DNA of 64,000 nucleotides, from the NCBI GenBank assembly GCA_963752755.1, contig CAVVZJ010000013.1:62001-126000 (forward strand), read 5' to 3'. How positions within the stretch are numbered: position 1 is the first letter of the stretch; the number at the start of each line of letters is the position of its first letter. This document shows, in pieces, positions 55,727-64,000 of this stretch. The DNA comes from CAVVZJ01 sp963752755. Lineage in GTDB: Bacteria > Planctomycetota > Planctomycetia > Isosphaerales > Isosphaeraceae. Both the position numbers and the translations under genes were made by a program. The notes beneath the pieces are model-generated. The model searched no databases and was not told the origin of the DNA. It was given only the letters and a program-made list of their open reading frames with translations.

Positions 55727-56278
55727 CGTTGACCCCGGGGCGGTTCGAGGTGACGTGATCGGCTCCGCCGGACAGCCCGAGCGGCCCGTCTAGCGTAATC
55801 GGCTCAGGGGCTCTGCGGAAAGGGCCGGGATCACCTGGACCACGATCTCCCGAACCGCCTCGGAATGGGTTCAAATACAGGGGATACGATTCGCTTTCTT
55901 TTGCCGTTCGGGATGATCGAGCTGGACCGGGAACGCCCCGAGGACGCGCCGGAGACGCATCCGGGACGACCGAGGGACGCGGGAGGGACGCGCCGGAATG
56001 CGTCGGGCGGCATTGCGTAAATCTTTTGCTCACCTGGAATTGATCCGGCAATCTTGCCTATTTTGAAGTTCGTTCGGCGCCGGCGACGCTTGAGTGCCGC
56101 GACCGCACGCCCGCTCAGGGTCTCATTCGGATCGCCAAAGAACCGAAGTTAATTATAGCACATTTTTGCGGTCCCGGGTGGGGGAATCGAGCGTGGAGAC
56201 CGCGTCGTTCCGAGGAACCGAGGAGGCCAGGGTCGCGGAACGAGACCTTCCGAAGAGCCTTTCCCCTCTCGTATGGAC
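55727..56278. other. Intergenic region carrying repeat copy C
   Basis: No protein gene in 552 bases. It holds the dispersed repeat (55892-56165). The left part (55727-55890) is the leader of the amidohydrolase gene and probably contains its promoter. The right 110 bases lie downstream of the enolase-superfamily gene. Confidence 0.5.
55892..56165 (+). repeat. Dispersed intergenic repeat, copy C (full length)
   Basis: CGCTTTCTTTTGCCG at 55892, about seven degenerate GGGACGC-type units (55930-56003), an AT-rich part, TATTTTGAAGTTCGTTCGGC (56059-56078) with GCCGGCGACGCT, TGAGTGCCGCG, then CGGATCGCCAAAGA (56129-56142) and AATTATAGCACAT (56151-56163). Same order as copy B. The minus strand of the last block reads TGTGCTATAAT. 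Confidence 0.65.
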
Positions 56279-57370
56279 TCAGGAGGAGGCCGCGAGCTGA
56301 TACCGTCGCACGGTGGCGAGATCGACCTCGATCCCGAGTCCCGGGGCCTCGGGAACCGCCATCTTGCCCCCGCGGATTTCGAGCGGTCGGGTGAGGATGT
56401 CCTCGACGAGGCCATAGTAGGTGCAGTCGTTGGCCAGCGGGAAGTTCGGCGTGCTGGCCGCGAGGTGGAGCATCGCGGCCGTCTTCGGGCCGAGGTCGTG
56501 GGCGCAGTGGACGATGCACGAGACGTTCGCCGAGGCCGCCACCTCCGCGACCATCTTCGTCGCCCAGACCCCGCCGCACTGGTAAGTGTCGGGCAGGAGG
56601 TAGTCCGCCGCGTGCTTGGCCAGGATCTCGCGGACTCGCTCCAAGGTCGTGACCGACTCGTTCAAGGCCAGAGGCGTTTTCGTGAGGGTACGGATGCGGG
56701 CCGAGTCGTCGATGAGATCCTCGGGCATCGGTTGTTCGAAGTACTGGAGGCGATAAGGCTCCAGGTCCCGGGCGAGTTGCTCGCAGACCTGCGGGGAGTA
56801 GCCCGTGTTGGGGTCGATGCGCAGTTCGAGCCGGTCGCCGACGGCGTCGCGGACGCCGCGGACCATCGCGAGGTCTTCCTCGGGATCGCGGCCGGCCTTG
56901 GTCTTGAGGGTGGAGAAGCCCATCTCGACGTACAAACGCGCGATCTCGCCGGCGCGCTCGTACGTCTGGATGCCCATGCATGCGGCGAGCTCGATTTCCC
57001 GGCGGTACGGGCCGCCGAGCAGTCGGTACAGAGGCAGTCCGTAGGCCCGGCCCGCCAGGTCCCACATCGCCATTTCGACGGCGCTCTGGATGTAGATGTG
57101 GTCGAACTTCAGGTCCGCGTAAACCGCCATGACCGCCGTGGGGTCGTGGCCGATCAAGAAGGATCGGATCGCTTCGGCCTCGCGGCCGGTGAGCTGGCCG
57201 CCCAGATAAACCTGCGGCGCCTCGCCCCAGCCGACGAGCCCGGTGTCGGTCTCCAGCCGGATCAGGAGCGCCTTCTTCGACGACTGGCCGCGATACCGCG
57301 AGTGGTACGGTGCGATCGGGGGTTTCTGGGGCACTTCGACGAGGAATGACTCGACGCTGGCAATCTTCAT
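56279..57370 (-). CDS. Mandelate racemase/muconate-lactonizing enzyme family (enolase superfamily)
   Basis: A 363-residue enolase-superfamily enzyme: N-terminal capping domain (MKIASVESFLVEV), then the barrel with the KxK base motif FSTLKTKAGRD, metal ligands in ELRIDPNTGY, YFEQPMPED and LALNES, and the C-terminal VHCAHDLGPK. It abstracts a proton alpha to a carboxylate: dehydration of a sugar acid, racemisation, or lactone ring closure. Its ATG overlaps the stop of the symporter gene (ATGA), so it is the last gene of a four-gene operon. The specific acid cannot be inferred. Confidence 0.9.
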   Translation of the reverse strand: MKIASVESFLVEVPQKPPIAPYHSRYRGQSSKKALLIRLETDTGLVGWGEAPQVYLGGQLTGREAEAIRSFLIGHDPTAVMAVYADLKFDHIYIQSAVEMAMWDLAGRAYGLPLYRLLGGPYRREIELAACMGIQTYERAGEIARLYVEMGFSTLKTKAGRDPEEDLAMVRGVRDAVGDRLELRIDPNTGYSPQVCEQLARDLEPYRLQYFEQPMPEDLIDDSARIRTLTKTPLALNESVTTLERVREILAKHAADYLLPDTYQCGGVWATKMVAEVAASANVSCIVHCAHDLGPKTAAMLHLAASTPNFPLANDCTYYGLVEDILTRPLEIRGGKMAVPEAPGLGIEVDLATVRRYQLAASS

Positions 57371-59067
57371 GGCTTCGGTCCTGTCTGCGCGGGGCCCGAC
57401 GAGGGTTCGCGGGTGCTGAGAGGAGGAGACTCGCGGTCGATCGGCGGCCTGGGCTCCGAGGCGAACGCCCGCCGGAGCAGATCGGGGCGGGGCGGTTTGG
57501 TAACGAGGCTCAGGCCGACGCCCGCGACGAGCGACGCGGTCAGGCCCCAGAGGATCGGTTCCAGATCGAGGAGATAGTAAGGTCGGAAGCTCGTGGCCGG
57601 TCCGATCATCGGGTCGTTGCCTTGCCAGGACAGGACCCAGCCGGTTGCGAACAGGCCGAGCATCGTGGCCGCGCCGGCGAGCATCGCCCCCAGGGTTCCG
57701 GCGGCGGTCGCTCGTCGCCAGAAGGCCGTCATCAGAGCCGGCACGACAAACGACGCCGCGGCGCTGGTGCTGCTGAAGACCACGATCGCCTGGAGGTAGG
57801 CGACCGGTCGGAGGTTGGCCGCGACCGCAACCAGGCCCACGACGACCATCGACCACCGCGACAGCCGCCGCAACTCGGCGTCGCTCGCCTCCGGGCGGAG
57901 CAGTCGCTGGTACACGTCGCGGACGATGCCCGAGGCGATCACGACCAGATAGGTGCTGACCGTCGCCATGACCGCGCCGAAGGGCGCGGCCAGGATCAGA
58001 CCCGCCAGCACCGAACCGCCCGGAAGTCCGCCGGTCGTGGCGTAGGCGAGCCGCGGGATCAGCTCGTCGGGGGCCGACAGCCTCGGGAAGACCGACCGCG
58101 CGGCGATGCTGATGACCACCAGCGGCAGGTAAATCCCCAGGTTGTAGACGCTCAGCAGGAAGATCGCCCGGCGCAGCGTCGCGGCCGACCGGGTCGCCAT
58201 CACCCGGACCATCCCGGCGGGCGAGCCCAGGCCAGAGAAGATCAGGACGAAGAAGTAGGAGATCGCCAGTCCGAGCGGGTGAAAGGCGCGGCCGTCCTCG
58301 GCGAAGCCAGGCCCCCAGGCGAACCGGGCGTCGGTCTGCTCGACCGCCGCAAGCGTCGCCCGTTCCATCCCCCCCGCCGCGGCGACGGCCAGCGGCAGGA
58401 GGAGCAGGATGCCCAGGAGCATCAGGAGACTCTGGAACAGGTCGGTCCAGACCGCCGCCAGGAAGCCGCCGATGATCGTGTAACCGACGACCACCAGCGC
58501 AAAGAGGGCCAGACCCAGGTAGTAGGCCCGATCCACGCCGCCGCCCGGGTCCTCGGCGAGGGCCATCGCCCCGGAGCCCGGCCAGGCGACCTTCATGATG
58601 ACCGCCCCCGCCTTGAACTGGGCAATCATCATGAAGGTCATGTAAAAGAGGATCAACAGCGAGGCGACCAGCCCCACGGTCGGGCTGCCGAACCGCTCGC
58701 GGAGCAGGTCGGGGACTGTCACCGCGCCCGTACGTCGCGAGAGGTGGGCCAGCCGCTTGCCGAGGATGCCGAGGCCGGTCATCGGGATGACCATGTAGGC
58801 CGCGATCCAGAGTGCGACGACCCAGCCGTGGCTGTAAACGAGAGCCGGGAACCCCATGAACGTGCCACCGCTCTGCACGGTCGCCGTCAGCGCCAGGGCC
58901 CAGGCTCCCAGGGCACGGTTGCCGAGGAAGAACGCCGTGATGAACCGACCGCGCGCCGTGGCACGCGAGGCGAGCGTCCCCAGCCAGATCGACGCCACGA
59001 CGATCCCGAAGAGCATCGCCAGGGCCGTCCATCCGGCCGTCGGTGCCGCGGCGTGCGGGTCAGGCAT
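57367..59067 (-). CDS. Sodium:solute symporter family transporter
   Basis: A 566-residue SSS permease with about 13 membrane segments: FFLGNRALGAWALALTATVQ (early conserved block), SGGTFMGFPALVYSHGW, VVVGYTIIGGFLAAVWTDLF and FGAVMATVSTYLVVIASGIV, all family hallmarks. It imports an organic substrate with Na+, probably the compound processed by the nitrilase-like and enolase-type enzymes of the operon. ATG 59067 overlaps the end of the small-partner gene by eight bases. Confidence 0.9.
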   Translation of the reverse strand: MPDPHAAAPTAGWTALAMLFGIVVASIWLGTLASRATARGRFITAFFLGNRALGAWALALTATVQSGGTFMGFPALVYSHGWVVALWIAAYMVIPMTGLGILGKRLAHLSRRTGAVTVPDLLRERFGSPTVGLVASLLILFYMTFMMIAQFKAGAVIMKVAWPGSGAMALAEDPGGGVDRAYYLGLALFALVVVGYTIIGGFLAAVWTDLFQSLLMLLGILLLLPLAVAAAGGMERATLAAVEQTDARFAWGPGFAEDGRAFHPLGLAISYFFVLIFSGLGSPAGMVRVMATRSAATLRRAIFLLSVYNLGIYLPLVVISIAARSVFPRLSAPDELIPRLAYATTGGLPGGSVLAGLILAAPFGAVMATVSTYLVVIASGIVRDVYQRLLRPEASDAELRRLSRWSMVVVGLVAVAANLRPVAYLQAIVVFSSTSAAASFVVPALMTAFWRRATAAGTLGAMLAGAATMLGLFATGWVLSWQGNDPMIGPATSFRPYYLLDLEPILWGLTASLVAGVGLSLVTKPPRPDLLRRAFASEPRPPIDRESPPLSTREPSSGPAQTGPKP

Positions 59068-59347
59068 CGCCCGCGTCCTCGCGCTCCTCACCGAGATCGT
59101 CGTCACCCAGGACGCGCCAGGAGAACCAGGCCGAGATCAGCACGCAGACGACCCAAGGCGCCACGATCCCCCAGAAGACCCACGAGGGGAACCCGAGCAC
59201 GAACCGGATCGGCTCGCCGGCGCGGTCGTAGCCGAAGACGGCGCAGTAGCCGAGGCAATAAGCGGTGGCGACGACGGCGACCGCCGCGATCGCGATGGCC
59301 TCCCGGCGAGCGTGGCGGATCAAGGGGTCTTCGGGCGGCATGCTCAT
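59060..59347 (-). CDS. YhdT/DUF997-like small membrane partner of the symporter
   Basis: A 95-residue protein with two membrane segments: REAIAIAAVAVVATAYCLGY and FPSWVFWGIVAPWVVCVLIS. The GFPSWVFWG sequence and the acidic tail (DDDLGEEREDAGDA) are typical of DUF997 proteins, which are encoded just before SSS symporters. Probably a small subunit. Its start overlaps the upstream stop by ATGA and its end overlaps the symporter start. Confidence 0.85.
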   Translation of the reverse strand: MSMPPEDPLIRHARREAIAIAAVAVVATAYCLGYCAVFGYDRAGEPIRFVLGFPSWVFWGIVAPWVVCVLISAWFSWRVLGDDDLGEEREDAGDA

Positions 59348-60288
59348 GGTTTTGAGTTCTCGGATGCGTCTGCGTCGGGTTCGGTGGCGGTGGGTCTTTC
59401 CCGGGCCGAGCCTCGTGCCATGGGCAGCTCGAACAGGATCACCGCGTTGCGATCGACGGGCGTCCCTGCGTCCTCGGGACGGATCAGGAGCCGGTCGCCC
59501 AGCAGGACGCGATGGGCGATCGCGCCGTCCGGCGCCGTCACCAGGAACTCGGCCGGATGGACGAACACGATCGACAACCGGTTCTCTCGCGAACGCGCCT
59601 GGACGATCGGGTCGTTCTTCTCGGGGCCGAACATCCCTCCGGAGGGACAGATCAAGAACTCGGCCCCGCCCTCGCGGTAACGCGCCACGATCGCCGGCTC
59701 GGTCCGGTCGGCGCAGATCAGGACGCCCGCCCGGCCCTGGGGCGTGTCGAAGACGCGCGAACGGTTCCCCGGCGTGTTCCGCACCAGCTCATGACCAAGT
59801 TTCTGCTTGCGATACTGGCCCCGTAGGTGGCCGTCGGGGCCGATCAGGATTGCGGTGTTGTAGCGGTGCTCGCCGTCGGCTTCGAGCAGGCCTGCGATAA
59901 GCGTGATGTCCAGCTCGTCGGCCAGCGCCATGAGGCGGCGGCAGTAAGGGCCTTCGGGGATCGGCTCGCCGAGAGCGCGGTAGGTCTCCAGCGGGATGCT
60001 CTTGTCGGCAATGGCGTAGCCGTCGAGGAAGCATTCGGTCGTGCAGACGATCTTGGCTCCGCGTGCGGCGGCCTCGCGGATCAAGGGCTCGGCGCGGCGG
60101 AAGTTCGTCTCCTTGTCGCCCCGGACCCACTTCAGCACGATCCCGGCTACCTGGACCGTCGTGTCGTGACCGTGCTCGGAACTCGGTGGCCGTGCCTCCG
60201 GTGGCTGGGCCAAAACAGCAGGACTCAACGACACGATTCCCAGCCACAAGGCCCACTTCAAATGCAGGAATGCGATGAGGTGTCGCAT
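59344..60288 (-). CDS. Carbon-nitrogen hydrolase (nitrilase superfamily), exported
   Basis: A 314-residue nitrilase-fold amidase with a signal peptide (LKWALWLGIVSLSPAVLA). The catalytic triad is visible: Glu in IVCTTECFLDGY, Lys in GQYRKQKLGHE and Cys in VLICADRTEPA; the second Glu region is FGPEKNDPIVQARSRENR. It hydrolyses an amide, carbamoyl or nitrile outside the cytoplasm, presumably giving the acid imported by the symporter. First gene of the operon; ATG 60288. Confidence 0.9.
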   Translation of the reverse strand: MRHLIAFLHLKWALWLGIVSLSPAVLAQPPEARPPSSEHGHDTTVQVAGIVLKWVRGDKETNFRRAEPLIREAAARGAKIVCTTECFLDGYAIADKSIPLETYRALGEPIPEGPYCRRLMALADELDITLIAGLLEADGEHRYNTAILIGPDGHLRGQYRKQKLGHELVRNTPGNRSRVFDTPQGRAGVLICADRTEPAIVARYREGGAEFLICPSGGMFGPEKNDPIVQARSRENRLSIVFVHPAEFLVTAPDGAIAHRVLLGDRLLIRPEDAGTPVDRNAVILFELPMARGSARERPTATEPDADASENSKP

Positions 60289-60919
60289 GACGAGCCCTTC
60301 CGTTTCCCAATGAGGCCGGACATCGTGGGCTCATCATCCCCGAGACGGACGCCGTCGTCAATTCCTCGCGACTGCCTGGTGCCAGGGTGGTTTTGGATGG
60401 GCCGGTCGTCCGGAAGTTCGTTTCCCTCTTGATCCAAATGGACCGAAGCGGGCCCGGCCAGCGCAGCGTCAGCGTCGCGGAAGATCCCAGGAGTCGAAAC
60501 CCGCGTCCGGCGATCGAGCGATTGAGCCCGAAATCGGGTGCGGCGGGCCCGGGTCATGGCCTGGAGCGAAGACTCGTCGCAGACGAGCGATTAAAGTTGC
60601 AAAAATGAGACAAAAAATTTCTTGAAATTGGCAATTGCAACTCCTATCGTCATGAAGAACGATTTGGGATCGCCTGTCCGATTCCACCAGTTCGTTCCGT
60701 TGCATTCGAAGCAGGCTCGAAAGTTCCAGGGGTTCGCTCGCCGGCATCAAAAGCCCGTGACGATCCGCCATCGCCTCCGCGCAGACCATTGCCGGATCGC
60801 CCGAGGGGGCATTGTGCCCCAGGGGCGTTGTGGTCCTGGGTCGGCGGATGGTCGGGCTCGCTTCTTCGGCAGGCATCCCCTCGACGACGCTTCCCGATTC
60901 TCCAAGCGGGAGACCCAGG
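60289..60919. other. Divergent intergenic region before the tail-like cluster
   Basis: No gene supported in 631 bases. A distinctly AT-rich patch at 60595-60665 contains AAAAAATTTCTTG and the palindromic TTGCAATTGCCAA (reverse of 60628-60640). This is the best site for a promoter or operator of the contractile cluster. The frame starting near 60622 shows no protein-like features. Confidence 0.4.
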
Positions 60920-63378
60920 ATGGTTCAGGTCAGCTACCCGGGCGTTTACATCCAGGAGAAGTCCAGCGGCGTCAAGACGATCACAGGTGTCGCGACGTCG
61001 ATCGGCGCCTTCTTCGGCCGCGCGGCCAAGGGTTATCTCAACCGTGCGGTCCGTTGCCTGAGCTATGCCGACTTCCTTCGCGCCTTCGGGGGACCTCATC
61101 CCCAGAGTGACCTCGCCGCGAGCGTCAAGCAATTCTTCGACAACGGCGGGACCGATTGCTACGTCGTCCGCCTGGCGGACAGCTCAGCCCGACGAGCTCG
61201 CGTGGAACTGGAGAACCTCGCTGGCACGGCCGTACTCCGCGCCACGGCCAAGATGGAAGGCGTCTGGGGCAACGGTGTCCGGCTCGAAGTGGACGACAAC
61301 ACGCCGAACCCCGGCGAAACGTTCAACCTCACCGTGATCCAGGAAGAAGGCGGCCAGGAGGTCGCGCGAGAGGTCTTCACGAATCTTTCGATGGACCGGG
61401 CCTCCAGCCGTTACGCGCCGTCCTTTGTCTCGCAGAGTTCGGCACTGATCGATCTGGTCTTGTTCGACCCAACCGCCACGCCCGCGTTCACCCCGCTCGG
61501 CGACCCGGCCGACCCGGCCTCCACCTACAACATCGGCAGCTTCGACGGTTTCTCCGAGGCTCGTCGCCCGCTCGGCAATTCGGATCTCGCCGTGCAGACG
61601 ACCTTCGACAGTTTGATCAATCCCGGGGTCGGCCCTCGACAGCATCGCTTCGACATCAGCGTGGACGACTCGGCCTACGTCACCGTCAACCTCAGTGCTC
61701 TCACCGCGATTCCTGCCACAACCAACACCATCGCAAGTGCGCTGCAGACCGGCATCAATGACGCCCTGGCCAGTCTCGTGCCCGCCCGACAGGTCCAGGT
61801 CGAGATCCAACAGAGCAGCCCCACCGATCCCTTTTTCCTGCGGATCACCGCCAATTCCCCCGGCGCCGAGAATGCGACGGTGCATATTCGCCGCTCGGCC
61901 GCCAACGACCTCGCCGCGGCCTTGATGCTCGGCGCGGACAGCGGCGGCGTCGAGATGGCCCGCCGGAGCAACTTCCGCCCGGCGCCCACTGGCACCATCC
62001 TCCGCTTCGACGACGGCAACGGCGGTCTCGACCGCCTGAACAACCTCAGTTTTCTGAATCAGGATGCGTTGACCTCAATCACCATCGGCACCGAGCCGGC
62101 CGTCTCGCTCAACGCAGCCCCGAACAACCTCCAGACCACCAACGCCACCGATCCCTTCTACCGCGACGCCCGGCCCGGCAACAGCCCCAGCGGCCACAAC
62201 GACGGTGTCCGCGAGAAGCTCCAGATCATGGCCCGCGCGATCTCCAACGCCCCCGGCTCGCGCTACCGGGCGGAGGTCCACGGCTATCAGCTCGTCGTCC
62301 TCGCCAAGGACGGCACCGTCAACGAGCAGCCCAGCTCCGTCCAGTTCGCCGGCAGCGGCGCCGCCACCATCAACCCCGCCTTCCAGCTCAACACCCGCCG
62401 CTATACTCTCGGCACGACCGGCACCAGTTCCTTCAGCTCCTCCGGCCAGGATGGCGACGACGGCGGCGCCCCGGCTTCCCCGACTACGTCGGCGACCCGG
62501 TGGCCAAGACCGGCTTCTACAGTCTCGACCGCGTGGATCTGTTCAATCTCATGGTCCTGCCTGCTGATCAGGCCCGTAGCGACTCCGAGCGCTCGCAGCT
62601 CTGGGGACCGGCCAGCATCTACTGCCAGTCGCGCCGGGCCTTCCTCGTGATCGATGCGCCCGATGGCTGGACCGACGCCCAGGGACTCCCCGCCGTCGTG
62701 CAGAACACCAGCCAGGTCAACGACCTTCGCGCCACGGTCATCAAGGATTACTCAGCCGTCTTCTTCCCCAAAATCGCCTTCAATGACCGCGGCGTGATTC
62801 GCACGATTGGCCCGGCCGGCGCCATCGCCGGCCTGATGGCACGCACCGATGCCGCCCGCGGCGTCTGGAAGGCGCCCGCCGGCACGGAGGCCGATATCCG
62901 CGGGATCATCGGCCTGGAGGTCCGCCTCACCGACGCCGAGAACGGCGTCCTCAACAAGCTCGCGGTCAACTGCCTCCGCAGCTTCCCCAGCGGCCTTGTC
63001 AACTGGGGCGCCCGCACCCTCGACGGCTCCGACGACCTCGGCTCCGAGTGGAAATATATCCCGATCCGTCGCCTGGCCCTGTTCATCGAGGAGTCGCTCT
63101 ACCGGGGCACACAGTGGGTTGTCTTCGAGCCCAACGATGAGCCCCTCTGGTCGCGGATTCGTCTGAATGTGGGCGTGTTCATGAATCAGCTTTTCCGCCA
63201 GGGGGCCTTCCAGGGCAGCACGCCCGACCAGGCGTTCTACGTCAAGTGTGACGCCGAGACGACGACCCAGGCCGACCGCAACCTCGGCATCGTCAACATC
63301 GAGGTCGGCTTCGCCCCCTTGAAACCGGCCGAGTTCGTGGTGATCACGATCCAGCAGATCGCGGGTGACCTTACGTGA
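60920..63378 (+). CDS. Contractile injection system / phage tail sheath protein, one frameshift
   Basis: MVQVSYPGVYIQEKSSGVK is the standard start of tail sheath proteins, followed by SIGAFFGRAAKGYLNRAVRC and FFDNGGTDCYVVRLAD. The C-terminal domain has YSAVFFPKI, GPAGAIAGLMARTDAARGVW, LRSFPSGLVNWGARTL, WKYIPIRRLALFIEESLYRG and the final IVNIEVGFAPLKPAEFVVI. A missing C near 62472 shifts the frame. Corrected length is about 819 residues, roughly twice a simple sheath, because a Thr/Asn-rich region of about 380 residues is inserted between the two halves. It contracts around the tube to drive injection. ATG 60920 follows GGGAG. Confidence 0.9.
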
Positions 63379-63405
63379 CCCGTCCTCTTCCTGAAGAGGT
63401 GAGAC

Positions 63406-63930
63406 ATGGGTAAGGGTTTCGTCGTCAATGCCCACCGGTTCGACCCGTACAAGAACTTCAAGTTCCGCGTGGTCTGGGACGGTCGCGTCGTGCTCGGCGT
63501 CAGCAAGGTTGGTGCGTTGAAGCGCACGACCGAGGTCGTCAAGCATCGCGACGGCGGTGACAACAGCACCGACCGCAAGTCGCCCGGCCGGACCACCTAC
63601 GAGGCGATCACCATGGAGCGGGGCGTCACCCATGACGCCGAGTTCGAGAAGTGGGCCAACAAGATCCATCCCTTGGGCGGCGACGCCGGCATGGACCTCG
63701 TCGGTTACAAGATCCCCTTGACTCTGGAATTCATGAACGAGAAAGGGCAGGTCGCCAAGCGCTACTTCCTCCAGAACTGCTGGGTGAGCGAGTACACCGC
63801 CCTGCCCGACCTCGACGCTAACGCCAACGTCGTCGCCGTCGAGAGTCTCAAGATCGAGCTGGAGGGCTGGGAACGGGACCCCGACACCAAGGAACCCGAC
63901 GAGAAGGCCGCCGTCCCGGCCAGTGCCTGA
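63406..63930 (+). CDS. Contractile injection system / phage tail tube protein
   Basis: A 174-residue Hcp/gp19-like tube subunit: FDPYKNFKFRVVWDGRVVLGV, SKVGALKRTTEVVKHRDGGD, YEAITMERGVTHDAEFEKWA, YFLQNCWVSEYTALPDLDAN and LKIELEGWERD, matching the T4 gp19/Afp1-type family. It polymerises into the inner tube expelled on sheath contraction. The 27-base gap to the sheath gene and its own GAGGTGAG ribosome-binding site fit one operon. The remaining 70 bases of the window show no further start. Confidence 0.93.
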   Translation: MGKGFVVNAHRFDPYKNFKFRVVWDGRVVLGVSKVGALKRTTEVVKHRDGGDNSTDRKSPGRTTYEAITMERGVTHDAEFEKWANKIHPLGGDAGMDLVGYKIPLTLEFMNEKGQVAKRYFLQNCWVSEYTALPDLDANANVVAVESLKIELEGWERDPDTKEPDEKAAVPASA

Positions 63931-64000
63931 TCATTCCACGGGCGGCCCCGGGCCGGTCGCCCGCTGAGCTCAAACCGGACTGGAACGCCGGCCGTGACGA

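Noticed and set aside
57371..59032. A 917-codon minus-strand frame whose C-terminal part is the enolase-type enzyme.
   Set aside because: Its N-terminal 550 codons are an alternative frame of the symporter gene; the translation is Arg/Gly/Pro-rich and the true gene starts at 57370.

Overview
The window looks like chromosomal DNA of a planctomycete, probably of the Isosphaeraceae type. The clues are high GC, a lipoprotein-type sulfatase, a Tat-exported Gfo/Idh oxidoreductase, a PEP-CTERM protein, an exported protein with an LEPR-type motif, an ECF sigma factor with a C-terminal membrane/coiled-coil extension, and many short proteins with N-terminal membrane segments. No marker gene fixes the species.

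Layout. 1-21.5 kb is mostly ordinary chromosome: a membrane protein cut by the left edge, an MDR dehydrogenase, sulfatase, YceI, Gfo/Idh oxidoreductase, rhomboid protease, NHL-repeat protein, B12-binding radical SAM enzyme, a two-gene pyruvate:ferredoxin oxidoreductase, a HAF-repeat-like protein, a PEP-CTERM protein and an MBL-fold hydrolase. 21.7-26.3 kb is a MacAB-like ABC export operon (adaptor, ATPase, two permeases). 26.8-38.9 kb holds surface proteins, mutL, the extended ECF sigma factor, a higBA toxin-antitoxin pair, a fused aroD-aroE followed by aroK and a prepilin peptidase, a LapA-like protein, a lipoprotein and hisH.

39.0-51.9 kb is an insertion-sequence island beside a tRNA-Arg(CCG) gene. 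It holds two IS1380-family transposases, three ISAs1 transposases lying between two IS1595-type ends, a complete IS3 element, and IS5 and IS66 elements. A tyrosine integrase beside the tRNA has lost its C-terminal half next to the IS66 end. Three transposases carry in-frame nonsense codons. 52.5-60.3 kb is a catabolic region on the minus strand: MFS transporter, DapA-like aldolase and amidohydrolase, then an enolase-superfamily enzyme, sodium:solute symporter, its small partner and an exported nitrilase-like amidase in an overlapping operon. From 60.9 kb the + strand starts a contractile injection (phage-tail-like) cluster with a very long sheath and a tube protein; it continues beyond the window.

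Two general points. First, many genes, especially between 9.5-12 kb and 22-40 kb, are broken by +1/-1 indels, nearly all in short homopolymers, while long genes elsewhere are intact. The encoded protein is easily recovered across the frames, so uncorrected assembly errors are the simplest explanation. I give the full extent of such genes and note the break points. Second, an intergenic repeat of about 280 bp, apparently undescribed, occurs at 33.3-33.6 kb and 55.9-56.2 kb. A third copy seems to be split around a small gene at 5.4-6.2 kb.
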